Assembly: GCF_947495735.1 (NCBI RefSeq)
Contig: NZ_CANMAA010000002.1
Coordinates: forward strand, 248,001 to 312,000
Reading direction: 5' to 3'
Length of the DNA: 64,000 nucleotides
Origin: an uncultured Pseudokineococcus sp.
GTDB lineage: Bacteria > Actinomycetota > Actinomycetes > Actinomycetales > Quadrisphaeraceae
Shown here: piece by piece, positions 8,691 to 16,919 of the stretch
How positions within the stretch are numbered: position 1 is the first letter of the stretch
Layout of the letters: every line of letters begins with the position of its first letter
The notes under the pieces: generated by a model
The model's input: only the letters and a program-made list of their open reading frames with translations
Databases searched by the model: none
Told to the model about the DNA's origin: nothing
Translations under genes and position numbers: made by a program

Positions 8691-9557
8691 TCAGCCGAGC
8701 AGCCCCGCCCGCCGCCAGTGGGCGAGGTGCTCGGCGGTCGACCAGGCGTCCACGGCGGCGACGTCGACGCGCTCGGGCAGCGGGCTGCGTCCGCTCGCGA
8801 GCAGGTCCTCGAGGCGCCGCGCATGGAGGTCGACGAGGTCGAGCGCCTGCTCGCGCGAGCGCTCCCCCCGCTTGACCGACAGCACGACCTCGCGCTCCTC
8901 GGCCGGCATGGGCAGGGTCAGCCGCCCGTGCCCGACCACCTCCAGGCCCTGGAGAGCCAGACGCAGGGCGTGCGAGGCGTACTTGGTGTCGTAGCCGTGC
9001 GCGGCCACGAGCTCCGGACGGTTCGGGACCCCGCGTCCCGCAGCCCCCGCCACCCGGTCGCGCTGGCTCCGCAGGTAGCCGAGGAACCGGTGACCAGACT
9101 CCTGGCTCAGCAGCGAGGGCCCGAGCTCCCGGAGCCGGCGGCCGGTCTCGCGCAGCACCACGACGTCGTCCTCCCCCGCGAAGAGCGGGAGCAGGACGGT
9201 GGGGTGGCCCTTGACCGCCAGGCGCAGGAACTTGCGCAAGGAGTACAGGACGAGGTCGGTGTCCCCCGGCCCGGACCGGGCGCCCTCGGGCTGGGTGCGC
9301 GCCACGTAGTGCTCGCTGGTCCGCCGGACGCCGAGCCGCTGCTCGGGCGTCTCGACGTGGACGCCCATCTCGTCGTGGTCGTCGGTGCCCTCGACGGCGA
9401 TGCCGTGCAGGCCGGACCCGACGACGGTGCGCAGCACCTCGTGCTCGCGGGCGCGGCGGTGCCCGTGCTCGAGGACGAAGTCGGGGTCAGCCGGCGAGCC
9501 GGCGTCGGGTGCGGTGGTCACCCGCAGAGGGTGGGACGGCGGAGGGCTCCCGCGCAC
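8691..9557 (-). CDS. Predicted nucleotidyltransferase (YcgL/RlaP-like)
   Basis: A 288-residue protein with the start of a polymerase-beta-type nucleotidyltransferase fold: VVGSGLHGIAVEGTDDHDEMGVHVE, resembling the GSxxxG...D.D signature of the family annotated as YcgL or RlaP (RNA-ligase-associated). It continues with LVLYSLRKFLRLAVKGHPTVLLPLF, also typical. The target is not known. GTG at 9557 has a good GAGGTG six bases upstream, but that start and ribosome site lie inside a 17-bp hairpin (9542-9585), so GTG at 9521 is a real alternative. Confidence 0.7.
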   Translation of the reverse strand: MRGSPPPSHPLRVTTAPDAGSPADPDFVLEHGHRRAREHEVLRTVVGSGLHGIAVEGTDDHDEMGVHVETPEQRLGVRRTSEHYVARTQPEGARSGPGDTDLVLYSLRKFLRLAVKGHPTVLLPLFAGEDDVVVLRETGRRLRELGPSLLSQESGHRFLGYLRSQRDRVAGAAGRGVPNRPELVAAHGYDTKYASHALRLALQGLEVVGHGRLTLPMPAEEREVVLSVKRGERSREQALDLVDLHARRLEDLLASGRSPLPERVDVAAVDAWSTAEHLAHWRRAGLLG

Positions 9558-9585
9558 GGGATTTCACCTCGTGCCCGGGAGCCCT
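9542..9585. terminator. Strong inverted repeat after the peptidase gene
   Basis: GAGGGCTCCCGCGCACG (9542-9558) and CGTGCCCGGGAGCCCTC (9569-9585) form a 17-bp stem with one mismatch and a loop of about 10 bases. It lies 12 bases past the stop of the minus-strand peptidase gene and so probably terminates it. The same bases hold the farther start codon and ribosome site of the nucleotidyltransferase gene. Confidence 0.65.
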
Positions 9586-9597
9586 CACCGCATCGGG

Positions 9598-11418
9598 TCA
9601 GCGGGCGCCGGCGAGCACCGCCACCCGCTCGAGGACCTCCTGCTCCTCCGCCCCGCCGAGCCGGGCGGTCGCAGGAGGCTCGCCCGCGGCGGGAGCGGGC
9701 ACCGCGAAGGGCGCGACGTCCTGCGCGCAGGTGGCCCCGCTGGCCGGCGCCTCGACGTCGACGAGGTAGCGCGTGACCAGCGCGTCGGCGCAGGTGCTGA
9801 CGCCGATCGTCGTGTGACCCACGCCCTCCACCGTCAGCAGGCGCCCGTCGGGGAAGGACGCCGCGTAGGGGGCGGTGAAGTCGTACGGCGTCGCCGGGTC
9901 GAAGCGCGTGCCGGCCACGAGCACCGGGATCTCGGTCTCCTGGTCCCAGGGCCCGAGGAAGGCGTCCGGGTCGTCCGCGCCGAGGCCCTCGCACTGGACG
10001 CCGACCCAGGCGCGGTAGCGCCCGAAGTGCGGGGCCACGGCGTCGTCGGCGTCAGCGATCGCCGCGTAGGCCGACCGCGAGCCCGGGCGGGCCGTCTCGG
10101 CGCACAGGCTGGCGAGGTTGCCGCCGACGGACGGGTACTCCTCGCCCACGCGCCCGCCGAGCGTCGGTGCCACGCCGCCGGTGCGCAGGAGATCGGCGTC
10201 CACCAGCGCGGCGGCCACGGTGCTGAGCTCGGCGGTCGCGCGGGCGCGCTCGGCGGGCGAGGCCCCCACCTGCTGCAGCACGGCCAGCTCGGCCAGCAGC
10301 TGGTCCACCAGCGGGAAGGTGGCGGGGCTGTAGAGCAGCGGGAAGAGCGTCGCGACGGCGGTGCCGTAGTCGACGACGACGGGCGCGGCGCCCTCGACCG
10401 GGATGACCACGGGGTCCTCGCGCAGGCGCTCGAGCACGCCCTCGGCGACCTCGGCCGGGTCGCCCAGGTTCGCGAGCAGGCAGGTCTGCGGGCCCGCGGC
10501 GGCGCACCGGCGCAGCAGCTCGGCGAAGGTCCGGCTGGCCGCCGGGCCCTGGCCCGTGCGGGAGCCGACGGACCGCGGGTCCGTGCCGCTGGGGTCCCCG
10601 ACGTAGGCGGCCGGGTCGAGCGTCCCGTCGATGAACAGCGCCCGCGCCCGCGTCGGGAAGAGCTTCGCGTAGGTGGCGCCGAGGAAGGAGCCGTAGCTGT
10701 ACCCGGCGTACGTCAGGCCCTCGTCGCCGACCGCCTGGCGCAGCAGGTCCATGTCGCGCGCCACGTTGGCGGTCGAGCTCGAGTCGAAGCGCTCGGCCGC
10801 GGTGACGCCGCACCGCGTGGCCAGGCGCGCGCTCGAGCCGAGGTAGGGCGCGACCTCCGCCCGGGTGGCCGGGAAGGCGATGGGCGGCTGCGCGAGCGTC
10901 CAGTCGACCTCGGCCTGCGCCGTGCGGAAGCACGTGGCGGGCGTCGAGCGGCCGACGCCGCGGGGGTCGAAGCCGAGCACGTCGAAGCGCGCGCGGACCT
11001 CGGGCGTGTAGGCGACGGCGGCGGCCTGCTGCACGAAGTCGACGCCGGACCCGCCCGGGCCGCCGGGGTTGGTGAAGAGGGTGCCGATGCGCTGCTCGGG
11101 GTCGGACGCCGGCAGCTTGGTCAGCGCGATCGTGCTCGTCATCCCCTGCGGGCGGTCGTAGTCCTCGGGCACCTCGGCGGTGGCGCACAGGAAGGCCTCG
11201 AGGCCCTGCCCGCACGGCTGCCAGTCGAGCGCGGGCACCGGGGCGCTGACGCCGCCGGTGGCCAGGTCGTCGGCGGGCGCCGCAGCAGCGGCGCGCGGGG
11301 CCGCCGGGGGCGGAGCTGCCGGGAGCGCGGTCGCGGCAGCGCTCGTCGGCAGGGTCGTGGCGAGCAGGGCGGCGACCAGGCCCGTGGCGGCGGTGCCACG
11401 GCGGCGGGTGGGGGTCAC
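9598..11418 (-). CDS. Secreted alpha/beta-hydrolase, tripeptidyl aminopeptidase type
   Basis: A 606-residue exported serine hydrolase. It opens with a signal peptide (MTPTRRRG, then TGLVAALLATTLPTSAAA) and an alanine/proline-rich linker. Downstream come an oxyanion-type motif TNPGGPGGSG, LGFDPRGVGRS, and the nucleophile elbow GYSYGSFLGATYAKLFP near residue 247. The C-terminal VLVAGTRFDPATPYD and VEGVGHTTIG supply the acid and histidine in the TAP-like C-terminal domain (Abhydrolase_4). Such enzymes of actinobacteria cleave peptides from N-termini outside the cell. GTG at 11418 has GAGGAG eight bases ahead. Longer frames upstream are not coding. Confidence 0.9.
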   Translation of the reverse strand: MTPTRRRGTAATGLVAALLATTLPTSAAATALPAAPPPAAPRAAAAAPADDLATGGVSAPVPALDWQPCGQGLEAFLCATAEVPEDYDRPQGMTSTIALTKLPASDPEQRIGTLFTNPGGPGGSGVDFVQQAAAVAYTPEVRARFDVLGFDPRGVGRSTPATCFRTAQAEVDWTLAQPPIAFPATRAEVAPYLGSSARLATRCGVTAAERFDSSSTANVARDMDLLRQAVGDEGLTYAGYSYGSFLGATYAKLFPTRARALFIDGTLDPAAYVGDPSGTDPRSVGSRTGQGPAASRTFAELLRRCAAAGPQTCLLANLGDPAEVAEGVLERLREDPVVIPVEGAAPVVVDYGTAVATLFPLLYSPATFPLVDQLLAELAVLQQVGASPAERARATAELSTVAAALVDADLLRTGGVAPTLGGRVGEEYPSVGGNLASLCAETARPGSRSAYAAIADADDAVAPHFGRYRAWVGVQCEGLGADDPDAFLGPWDQETEIPVLVAGTRFDPATPYDFTAPYAASFPDGRLLTVEGVGHTTIGVSTCADALVTRYLVDVEAPASGATCAQDVAPFAVPAPAAGEPPATARLGGAEEQEVLERVAVLAGAR

Positions 11419-11586
11419 GCGTCGACTCCTCAGCGGTGGGGGCGCCGAGGGGATGCCCGGCGCGTCGACGCTAGGGCGCCGGACTCGCCCGGAGCGTCCC
11501 CCTGGAGGAGGAGGTGCGAGGTCCCCAGCGCGGCCGAGGCGCGTGGGCGACCCGGAGGCCGTCGCGACGGTCCGTAGGCTCCCGGC

Positions 11587-12411
11587 GTGCTCGTGCTGCT
11601 CCCGCCGTCCCAGGGCAAGACCGGCGCCGAGGAGGGCGAGCCGGTCGACCTGCGCGCCCTGTCCTCCTCCGGCCTGACGTCGACGCGCCGTCGGGTGCTC
11701 GTCGCGACCGCGAGGCTGAGCCGGACCCGCACCGGCAGAGCGGCTCTCGGCGCGGACAGCGAGCAGCTGCGCCCCGAGGCCGAGCGGAACACCCGCTGGC
11801 GCACCGAGCCCGCCGTCGCCGTCGCCGACCTCTACACCGGGGTCCTCTACGACGCGCTCGACCTGGGCTCGCTCGACGAGAACGCCTGCGCCCGTGCGAC
11901 CGAGCGCCTGCTCGTCTCCTCCGCGGCCTGGGGGGCGCTGCGCCTGGACGACCGCGTGCCGGCCTACCGGCTGTCGATGGGCACGGCGCTGCCCGACCTC
12001 GGCGGCCTCGCGGCGCTGTGGCGCGAGCCGCTGCGCGCAGCGCTGGACCCGGTCGCCGCCGGTCGCCTCGTCGTGGACTGCCGTTCGGCCGACTACGCCG
12101 CGGCGTGGACGCCCCGCGGCGAGACGGCGTCCCGGACGGCGGCGGTGCGGGTGCTGCGCGAGGTGGCGGGCGAGCGTTCCGTGGTGTCGCACATGGCGAA
12201 GCACACGCGCGGGCTCGTGGCGCGGGCGCTGGCGCTCGAGCCGTCGGAGCCCACGACGCCCGAGGAGCTGCGCGACCTCCTGAGCACCGCGCTGCCGCCC
12301 CTGGTGCAAGAGGCGACCGCCGCGTCCGTCCGCGGCACGGACGACGTCGCCGTCGAGCTCGGCGCCCCGGCGAAGGACGGCCGCCGGGTGCTCGACGTCG
12401 TCCTGCGCTGA
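11587..12411 (+). CDS. yaaA: Peroxide stress protein YaaA
   Basis: A 274-residue protein beginning MLVLLPPSQGKT, the family's N-terminal signature, with RNTRW, LYTGVLYDAL, YRLSMGTALPDL, LVVDCRSADY and VVSHMAKHTRG in the expected order. YaaA (DUF328/UPF0246) proteins bind DNA and lower intracellular free iron under peroxide stress in Escherichia coli. GTG at 11587 follows a TAGGCT box (11575-11580) by six bases, so translation is probably from a leaderless message. It converges on the sugar kinase across the hairpin at 12434-12469. Confidence 0.9.
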   Translation: MLVLLPPSQGKTGAEEGEPVDLRALSSSGLTSTRRRVLVATARLSRTRTGRAALGADSEQLRPEAERNTRWRTEPAVAVADLYTGVLYDALDLGSLDENACARATERLLVSSAAWGALRLDDRVPAYRLSMGTALPDLGGLAALWREPLRAALDPVAAGRLVVDCRSADYAAAWTPRGETASRTAAVRVLREVAGERSVVSHMAKHTRGLVARALALEPSEPTTPEELRDLLSTALPPLVQEATAASVRGTDDVAVELGAPAKDGRRVLDVVLR

Positions 12412-12433
12412 GGCCAGCTCCTCGAGGACCTGG

Positions 12434-12469
12434 TCGACGGAGGTGACCGTGCGCGGTCACCTCCGTCGA
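12434..12469. terminator. Perfect palindrome, copy 1, between convergent genes
   Basis: TCGACGGAGGTGACC (12434-12448) and GGTCACCTCCGTCGA (12455-12469) form a perfect 15-bp stem with a six-base loop. It sits between the 3' ends of yaaA (plus) and the FGGY kinase (minus), a natural place for a bidirectional terminator. Nearly the same sequence occurs again at 16030-16069. Confidence 0.75.
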
Positions 12470-12488
12470 GCAGGTCGGGCGCCGTCCC

Positions 12489-14003
12489 TCAGGCTCCCCC
12501 ACCGGGAGCGGCGACGGAGGCCTCGTACAGCGCCTCGAAGCGCTCCCGGACGGCGGCGTAGTGCGCCGCCCGCTCCGCCTGCGGCTCGTAGACGGCCGCC
12601 AGGGGCACCTCCGCGCGCGCGACGTCGGGCGCCAGGGCCTCCAGCGCCAGCAGCGCGGTGCCGCGCAGCGTCACGCGCTTGAGGTCCACCCGCTGCACGG
12701 GGGTTCCGGTGGCGTCCGCGACGAGCTGCAGCAGGTGCGGCAGGTGCTGGGTGATGCGGCCGGAGGCGATGACGCGGGCCGGCTGCCCCGCCACCTCCAC
12801 GAGCTGCTCCACCACGCGCGCGTAGGTGGTCGCGACGCCCTCCGCGCTCCCGCGGAAGACCGCCTCCGGGCTCGTGCCCGCCGAGAGGTCGGCGATCACA
12901 GCGCGAGCGCTGGCCGCCCAGCCGGTGCTGCGCTCGCCGCTGAGGAAGGGGACGATGGCGGGCGCGCGCGGGTCGGGCTCCGCGGCGAGGAGGGCGTCCA
13001 GCGCGTCGTCGTCCTCGGGCAGGCGCAGCGTCGCCTGCAGCCACGCGACGAGACGCCCGACGTCGTTGACCGCGCCGCCGAGGAGGCTGCGCCGGGCGTC
13101 GACCCGGTAGCACCACAGGCCCGACGGGATGCGCTCGGGGATCCCGGGCACGAGCACCCGGACGGCTCCGCTCGTCGCCGCGGAGGCGGCCATGGCGGAG
13201 GCGTCGCCCGCGCCGGCACCCAGGTTGCTCGCCAGGCCGTCGGCGATCGCGGGGAACCACGCGGCGTCGGCCAGGGCCGGCCACCGCTCGGCGACCCGTG
13301 CGGCGTCCACGCCCTCGATCGGGAGCCCCGGGTCCTGCACCGGGGAGAGCTGGTCGGCCGTGGTGCGGCACGCGGCGAGCATCTCCTCGTCCCAGGTGCC
13401 GGTGCGGCGGTCGAGCAGTCCGCTCCACGCGGCGATCGGGGTGCTGGCGGCCGTGGCCCCGGCCAGTCGCTGCTGGACGTGCTCCCCCAGCGACAGCCAC
13501 CGCGACACCCGGCCGACCAGCTCCGGCTGGGTCTCCTGCAGCCACAGCAGCCGCGGCGCGACGTAGCTCGTGTGCAGGCGCGTCCCGGTGCGCTGCTGGA
13601 CGACCGCCTCGTCGAGGCGCTCGCGCAGCTGCCCCACCTGGGCCGCGCTGCGGGAGTCGGCGTAGGTGAAGCAGGGGGTGAGCGCGCGCCCGTCGGCGTC
13701 GACGCCGACCAGGGAGGAGGCGAAGGTGTCCATCGCCACCCCCGCGATGGGCGCGTCGTACTCGCGCTCCGCGAGGCGGGTGATGACCTCGGCCACCTCG
13801 TCGGCCACCTGGTCGGCGTCGATGACCGACGTCCCGTCGGCCCCGGTGGTGAAGAAGTGCTCCACCTTGACCCGACGCCCCACCGGACGGCCGGTCGCGT
13901 CGTAGACCGCGCCCCGCGTGGCCGTCGAGCCGACGTCGACGGCCAGGACGAGCGGCCCCCGGGCGTCCTCGGGCTCCACCTCGAACGTCTCGTGCTTCGT
14001 CAT
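12489..14003 (-). CDS. FGGY-family carbohydrate kinase
   Basis: A 504-residue sugar kinase. The phosphate-1 region LAVDVGSTATRGAVYDATG lies near residue 20, with VAMDTFASSLVGVDADGRALTP next. The substrate-side FTYADSRS follows, and the C-terminal domain carries SGRITQHLPHLLQLVADATG, the usual FGGY adenosine-site region (GGxxxS type, here SGRITQH). These kinases phosphorylate sugars or polyols such as gluconate, xylulose or glycerol; the substrate is not clear and no sugar operon surrounds it. ATG at 14003 has GGGAG about seven bases ahead, so the 13-residue upstream extension is rejected. Confidence 0.85.
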   Translation of the reverse strand: MTKHETFEVEPEDARGPLVLAVDVGSTATRGAVYDATGRPVGRRVKVEHFFTTGADGTSVIDADQVADEVAEVITRLAEREYDAPIAGVAMDTFASSLVGVDADGRALTPCFTYADSRSAAQVGQLRERLDEAVVQQRTGTRLHTSYVAPRLLWLQETQPELVGRVSRWLSLGEHVQQRLAGATAASTPIAAWSGLLDRRTGTWDEEMLAACRTTADQLSPVQDPGLPIEGVDAARVAERWPALADAAWFPAIADGLASNLGAGAGDASAMAASAATSGAVRVLVPGIPERIPSGLWCYRVDARRSLLGGAVNDVGRLVAWLQATLRLPEDDDALDALLAAEPDPRAPAIVPFLSGERSTGWAASARAVIADLSAGTSPEAVFRGSAEGVATTYARVVEQLVEVAGQPARVIASGRITQHLPHLLQLVADATGTPVQRVDLKRVTLRGTALLALEALAPDVARAEVPLAAVYEPQAERAAHYAAVRERFEALYEASVAAPGGGA

Positions 14004-14069
14004 CGCGACTCCCGCGTCCTCATGGCGGCGAGTCTCCTGCACCGCGGCGCGGGCGGCAGGGCGGCGACG

Positions 14070-15014
14070 TCAGTGCTGGGCCGCGTGCTCCCCGTCGTGC
14101 CGGCCCCGCGCGGCGTGCACGGCGGCGACGACCAGCGCTCCGACGAGCAGGCCCAGCAGCGCGCTCGCGAGGGTGTTCACGAGCCAGCCCGCGAGGGCGC
14201 CGATCGAGCCGGTCGCCGCAGCCACCGCCTCCTCGGCGTGGTGGACGAGCTCGTAGGGCGCGGTGAGCCCCAGCTCGTCGGCCCCGACGAGGATGATGTG
14301 GCCGCCGACCCAGAGCATGGCGGCCGTGCCGATGAGGGTCAGCGCCGTCAGCACCTTCGGCAGCGCCGCGACCATGCCGCGGCCGAAGCGGGCGACGGCC
14401 CCGGACGAGGTCTCGGCCAGGTGCAGGCCGACGTCGTCGACCTTGACCAGCACGGCGACCGCGCCGTAGACGACCAGGGTGACGGCCAGGCCGACGACCG
14501 CGAGGCTGACCGCCCGCGAGAGGAAGGGCTCGTCCACCACCTCGTTGAGCGCGATCACCATGATCTCGGCCGAGAGGATGAGGTCGGTGCGCACGGCCCC
14601 GCGGACGATGACGTCCTCGTCGGGCATGTCGGTCGACGCCGCCGCCGACGGCCCGTGGCCGCGCGCCTTGGCCCAGACCTTCTCCGCACCCTCGAAGCAG
14701 AGGTAGGCGCCGCCGATCATCAGCAGCGGCGTCAGCAGGACCGGCAGGAACTGGCTGAGCAGCAGGACCACCGGCAGGATGATCAGCAGCTTGTTGCGCA
14801 GCGACCCCACGGCGATCCGCTTGATGATCGGCAGCTCTCGCGCCGCGGCGAGGCCGCGCACGTACTGGGGGGTGACGGCCGCGTCGTCGACGATGACGCC
14901 GGCGGCCTTGGTGCCCGCCCTCGCCGCCGCGATGCCGACGTCGTCCACGGAGGCCGCAGCGGCCCGCGCGATCACCGCCACGTCGTCCAGCAGTGCCACG
15001 AGCCCACCGCTCAT
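14070..15014 (-). CDS. DUF808 family membrane protein
   Basis: A 314-residue protein with the DUF808 (YedI-like) start MSGGLVALLDDVAVIARAAA, the stretch SVDDVGIAAARAGTKAAGVIVDDAAVTPQYV, and membrane helices near residues 78-100, 158-200, 225-250 and 275-300. The family is widespread and has no established function. ATG at 15014 is preceded by AGGAGG at proper distance. It lies 66 bp upstream of the sugar kinase on the same strand, so the two may be co-transcribed. Confidence 0.9.
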   Translation of the reverse strand: MSGGLVALLDDVAVIARAAAASVDDVGIAAARAGTKAAGVIVDDAAVTPQYVRGLAAARELPIIKRIAVGSLRNKLLIILPVVLLLSQFLPVLLTPLLMIGGAYLCFEGAEKVWAKARGHGPSAAASTDMPDEDVIVRGAVRTDLILSAEIMVIALNEVVDEPFLSRAVSLAVVGLAVTLVVYGAVAVLVKVDDVGLHLAETSSGAVARFGRGMVAALPKVLTALTLIGTAAMLWVGGHIILVGADELGLTAPYELVHHAEEAVAAATGSIGALAGWLVNTLASALLGLLVGALVVAAVHAARGRHDGEHAAQH

Positions 15015-15243
15015 CGCCGGTCCTCCTGTCGGTCCGCGGCGTCCCGACCGGGTCGCTGCAGGACCCGCGCACGCAGGCCCCGGCAGATAGTGGCCCCTGC
15101 CGGGGCGGACCGCTCGTCGCACGCGCGGGGTCCACCCCGACGGGGGCGCACGACGTCAGCGCCCGGGAGCGCGCGGGCGCGGTGGTGCGCGCCCCGCCGG
15201 TCCGGGGCAGCCGGTGGTCGGCGCCGCGGACCGGCGACAGCGG

Positions 15244-15948
15244 TCAGCTGGGCGGCGCGGCCGCTGCGGGCTGGACGTCGCTGCGGTCGGCGCGGGCCAG
15301 GAGGTCCCGGACGACGTCGGCGCCGGCGGGCGACGGGGCGGTCACGTCGCCGTCGGTCGCGTACTGCATGACGTAGGCGGGACGGCCGTTCTCGGCGCGC
15401 CAGCTCTCCGCCAGCGTCCCGGCGTCGAGGGCGTCGTAGCCGATCGCGTCGAGGAAGGCGGTCACCTCGCCCTTGGCGCTCTCGTCGTCGCCGAAGACCG
15501 ACAGCGTGCTCCGGCCCTCCCCCTGCGGGCGCGCGAGCGCGGCGAGGGCCACGAAGAAGATGTTGTTGAAGGCCTTGACGACCCTCGCGTCCGCCAGGTG
15601 CTCCTGCAGCAGGCCGCTGGTGGTGGCGCTGCCGTCGTCGAGGGCGGCGACGCGCCCGTCGCGGTCGGGGTAGTAGTTGTTCGTGTCGATGACCGTCTTC
15701 CCGGCGAGCGGGGCGACCGGCACGTCGCGGTAGGCGTGCAGCGGGACGGTGACGACGACGAGGTCGCCGGCCTCCGCCGCTTCCGCCGCGGTCGCGGCGC
15801 GCGCCCGCGGGCCGAGGTCGCGGACCAGGTCCTGCAGCGTCTCGGGGCCGCGCGAGTTGGACAGGACGACGTCGTACCCGGCGTCGACCGCGAGCTTCGC
15901 GACCGTGCTGCCGATGTTGCCGCTGCCGATGAGTCCGATGGTGGTCAT
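15244..15948 (-). CDS. F420/NADP-binding oxidoreductase
   Basis: A 234-residue protein with a Rossmann start IGLIGSGNIGSTVAKLAVDAGYDVVLSN, VTVPLHAYRDVP, and VIDTNNYYPDRDG; these match the NADP oxidoreductase coenzyme F420-dependent family (Fno-like NAD-binding domain). Members reduce NADP with F420 or act as small NADPH reductases. The ATG at 15948 reading MTTIGLIG was taken rather than the longer frame. On the minus strand, about 80 bp downstream of the second palindrome copy. Confidence 0.8.
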   Translation of the reverse strand: MTTIGLIGSGNIGSTVAKLAVDAGYDVVLSNSRGPETLQDLVRDLGPRARAATAAEAAEAGDLVVVTVPLHAYRDVPVAPLAGKTVIDTNNYYPDRDGRVAALDDGSATTSGLLQEHLADARVVKAFNNIFFVALAALARPQGEGRSTLSVFGDDESAKGEVTAFLDAIGYDALDAGTLAESWRAENGRPAYVMQYATDGDVTAPSPAGADVVRDLLARADRSDVQPAAAAPPS

Positions 15949-16029
15949 GCCGGTCGAACACCTGTGCCGGTGAGGCTCTTCCACCGGCCGACGACGCCGC
16001 CGTCGGACCGGGGCGCGGTGGGGAGACCT

Positions 16030-16069
16030 GTTCGACGGAGGTGACCGCGCACGGTCACCTCCGTCGAAC
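16030..16069. terminator. Perfect palindrome, copy 2
   Basis: GTTCGACGGAGGTGACCG (16030-16047) and CGGTCACCTCCGTCGAAC (16052-16069) form a perfect 18-bp stem with a four-base loop. It is 12 bases past the stop of the VapC gene (minus strand). It repeats the palindrome at 12434-12469 almost base for base, including the ACCTG on its left side. Confidence 0.75.
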
Positions 16070-16080
16070 GAGTCCGTGCA

Positions 16081-16500
16081 CTACGGGACGACGCGCAGCC
16101 CGGCTGCGCGTGCGCCGACTGCCAGCCGGGCGTCCCACACGGCGACGACGAGCTCCGGCGAGGCGACGACCAGGGCGCTCGCGAGGTGGACCGCGTCGGC
16201 GCCGCGGAGCCCGTGCTCCACCGCGAGGTCGCCGGCGTGCTCGGCGACCTCCGACGTCAGCTCCACCATCCGCAGCCCTCCGGCCAGCCGCGCCCACTCA
16301 CCGGCGGCCGACGTCCAGCCGGCGTCGTCCAGGCGGTGGCCTCGGTGCGCCGCGGCCAGCGCCGCGCGGACCTCCGGACCGGCCAGCCGGCTGGACACGA
16401 CGGCGTCCGCCCCGTCCCAGACGGCGGCGGCCAGGTCGCTCCCGTCCTCGTCCACGACGAGCTTCACCAGGGCGCTGCTGTCGAGGTAGACGACGGCCAC
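16081..16500 (-). CDS. vapC: VapC-type PIN-domain toxin ribonuclease
   Basis: A 139-residue PIN domain. VVYLDSSALVKLVVDE at the N-terminus, GPEVRAALAAAH, GLRGADAVHLASALV and VVAVWDARLAVGARAAGL supply the three to four acidic residues that bind magnesium in VapC ribonucleases, which cut tRNA or other RNA and stop growth when freed from antitoxin. GTG at 16500 begins three bases after the antitoxin stop codon, the usual antitoxin-first toxin order. Confidence 0.9.
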   Translation of the reverse strand: MAVVYLDSSALVKLVVDEDGSDLAAAVWDGADAVVSSRLAGPEVRAALAAAHRGHRLDDAGWTSAAGEWARLAGGLRMVELTSEVAEHAGDLAVEHGLRGADAVHLASALVVASPELVVAVWDARLAVGARAAGLRVVP

Positions 16501-16503
16501 GGC

Positions 16504-16767
16504 TCAGCGGCGCTGCTCGCCGACGAGGCCGGACACGTCCCCCTCGGCGCGCACCCTCGCCACCTCGGAGGCCCGCGGTCGCTGCTCACCGGCGGGGCGG
16601 CTGAGCAGGCCCTCCCGCGTGAGCCGCTCGAGCAGCGGCGCCGCGGCGATCCCGCTCAGGCGCACGACCGGGCTCCCCCGATCGGTGACGACGACGTCCT
16701 CACCGGCGCGGGCGCGGCCGATCCACGCCGCGAGGTCGGCGCGCAGGTCCGTGACGGAGACGTCCAC
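16504..16767 (-). CDS. vapB: VapB/Phd-type antitoxin
   Basis: An 87-residue protein starting MDVSVTDLRADLAAWIGRARAGEDVVVTDRGSPVVRL, the N-terminal DNA-binding fold of Phd/YefM-type antitoxins. The C-terminal tail (LLSRPAGEQRPRASEVARVRAEGDVSGLVGE) is the expected toxin-neutralising, unstructured part. GTG at 16767 lies seven bases past a TACGTT box (16775-16780 on the minus strand), so the message looks leaderless. The pair would repress its own promoter, as is known for the family; the operator is not defined here. Confidence 0.85.
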   Translation of the reverse strand: MDVSVTDLRADLAAWIGRARAGEDVVVTDRGSPVVRLSGIAAAPLLERLTREGLLSRPAGEQRPRASEVARVRAEGDVSGLVGEQRR

Positions 16768-16919
16768 GACGTCGAACGTACATCGCCGGGGGGCCACGAC
16801 GTACAGGTCCCAGCCGTGCGCGGTCTCCACCCCGGGGTGAGATCGACCGATCGGCGCCCGGGCCCCCCAGGTGGCAGCCCTCGACGGCGTCCAGCGCGTC
16901 GAGGGGCTGCCACCCGCCA

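Noticed and set aside
5768-8824. 1018-codon minus-strand frame
   Set aside because: It covers the FAD monooxygenase and channel genes in antisense and overlaps the hydrolase gene in another frame; no domain is seen.
9598-12309. Longer 903-codon version of the secreted hydrolase
   Set aside because: The extra 297 codons are antisense to yaaA; the GTG at 11418 has a ribosome site and starts a proper signal peptide.
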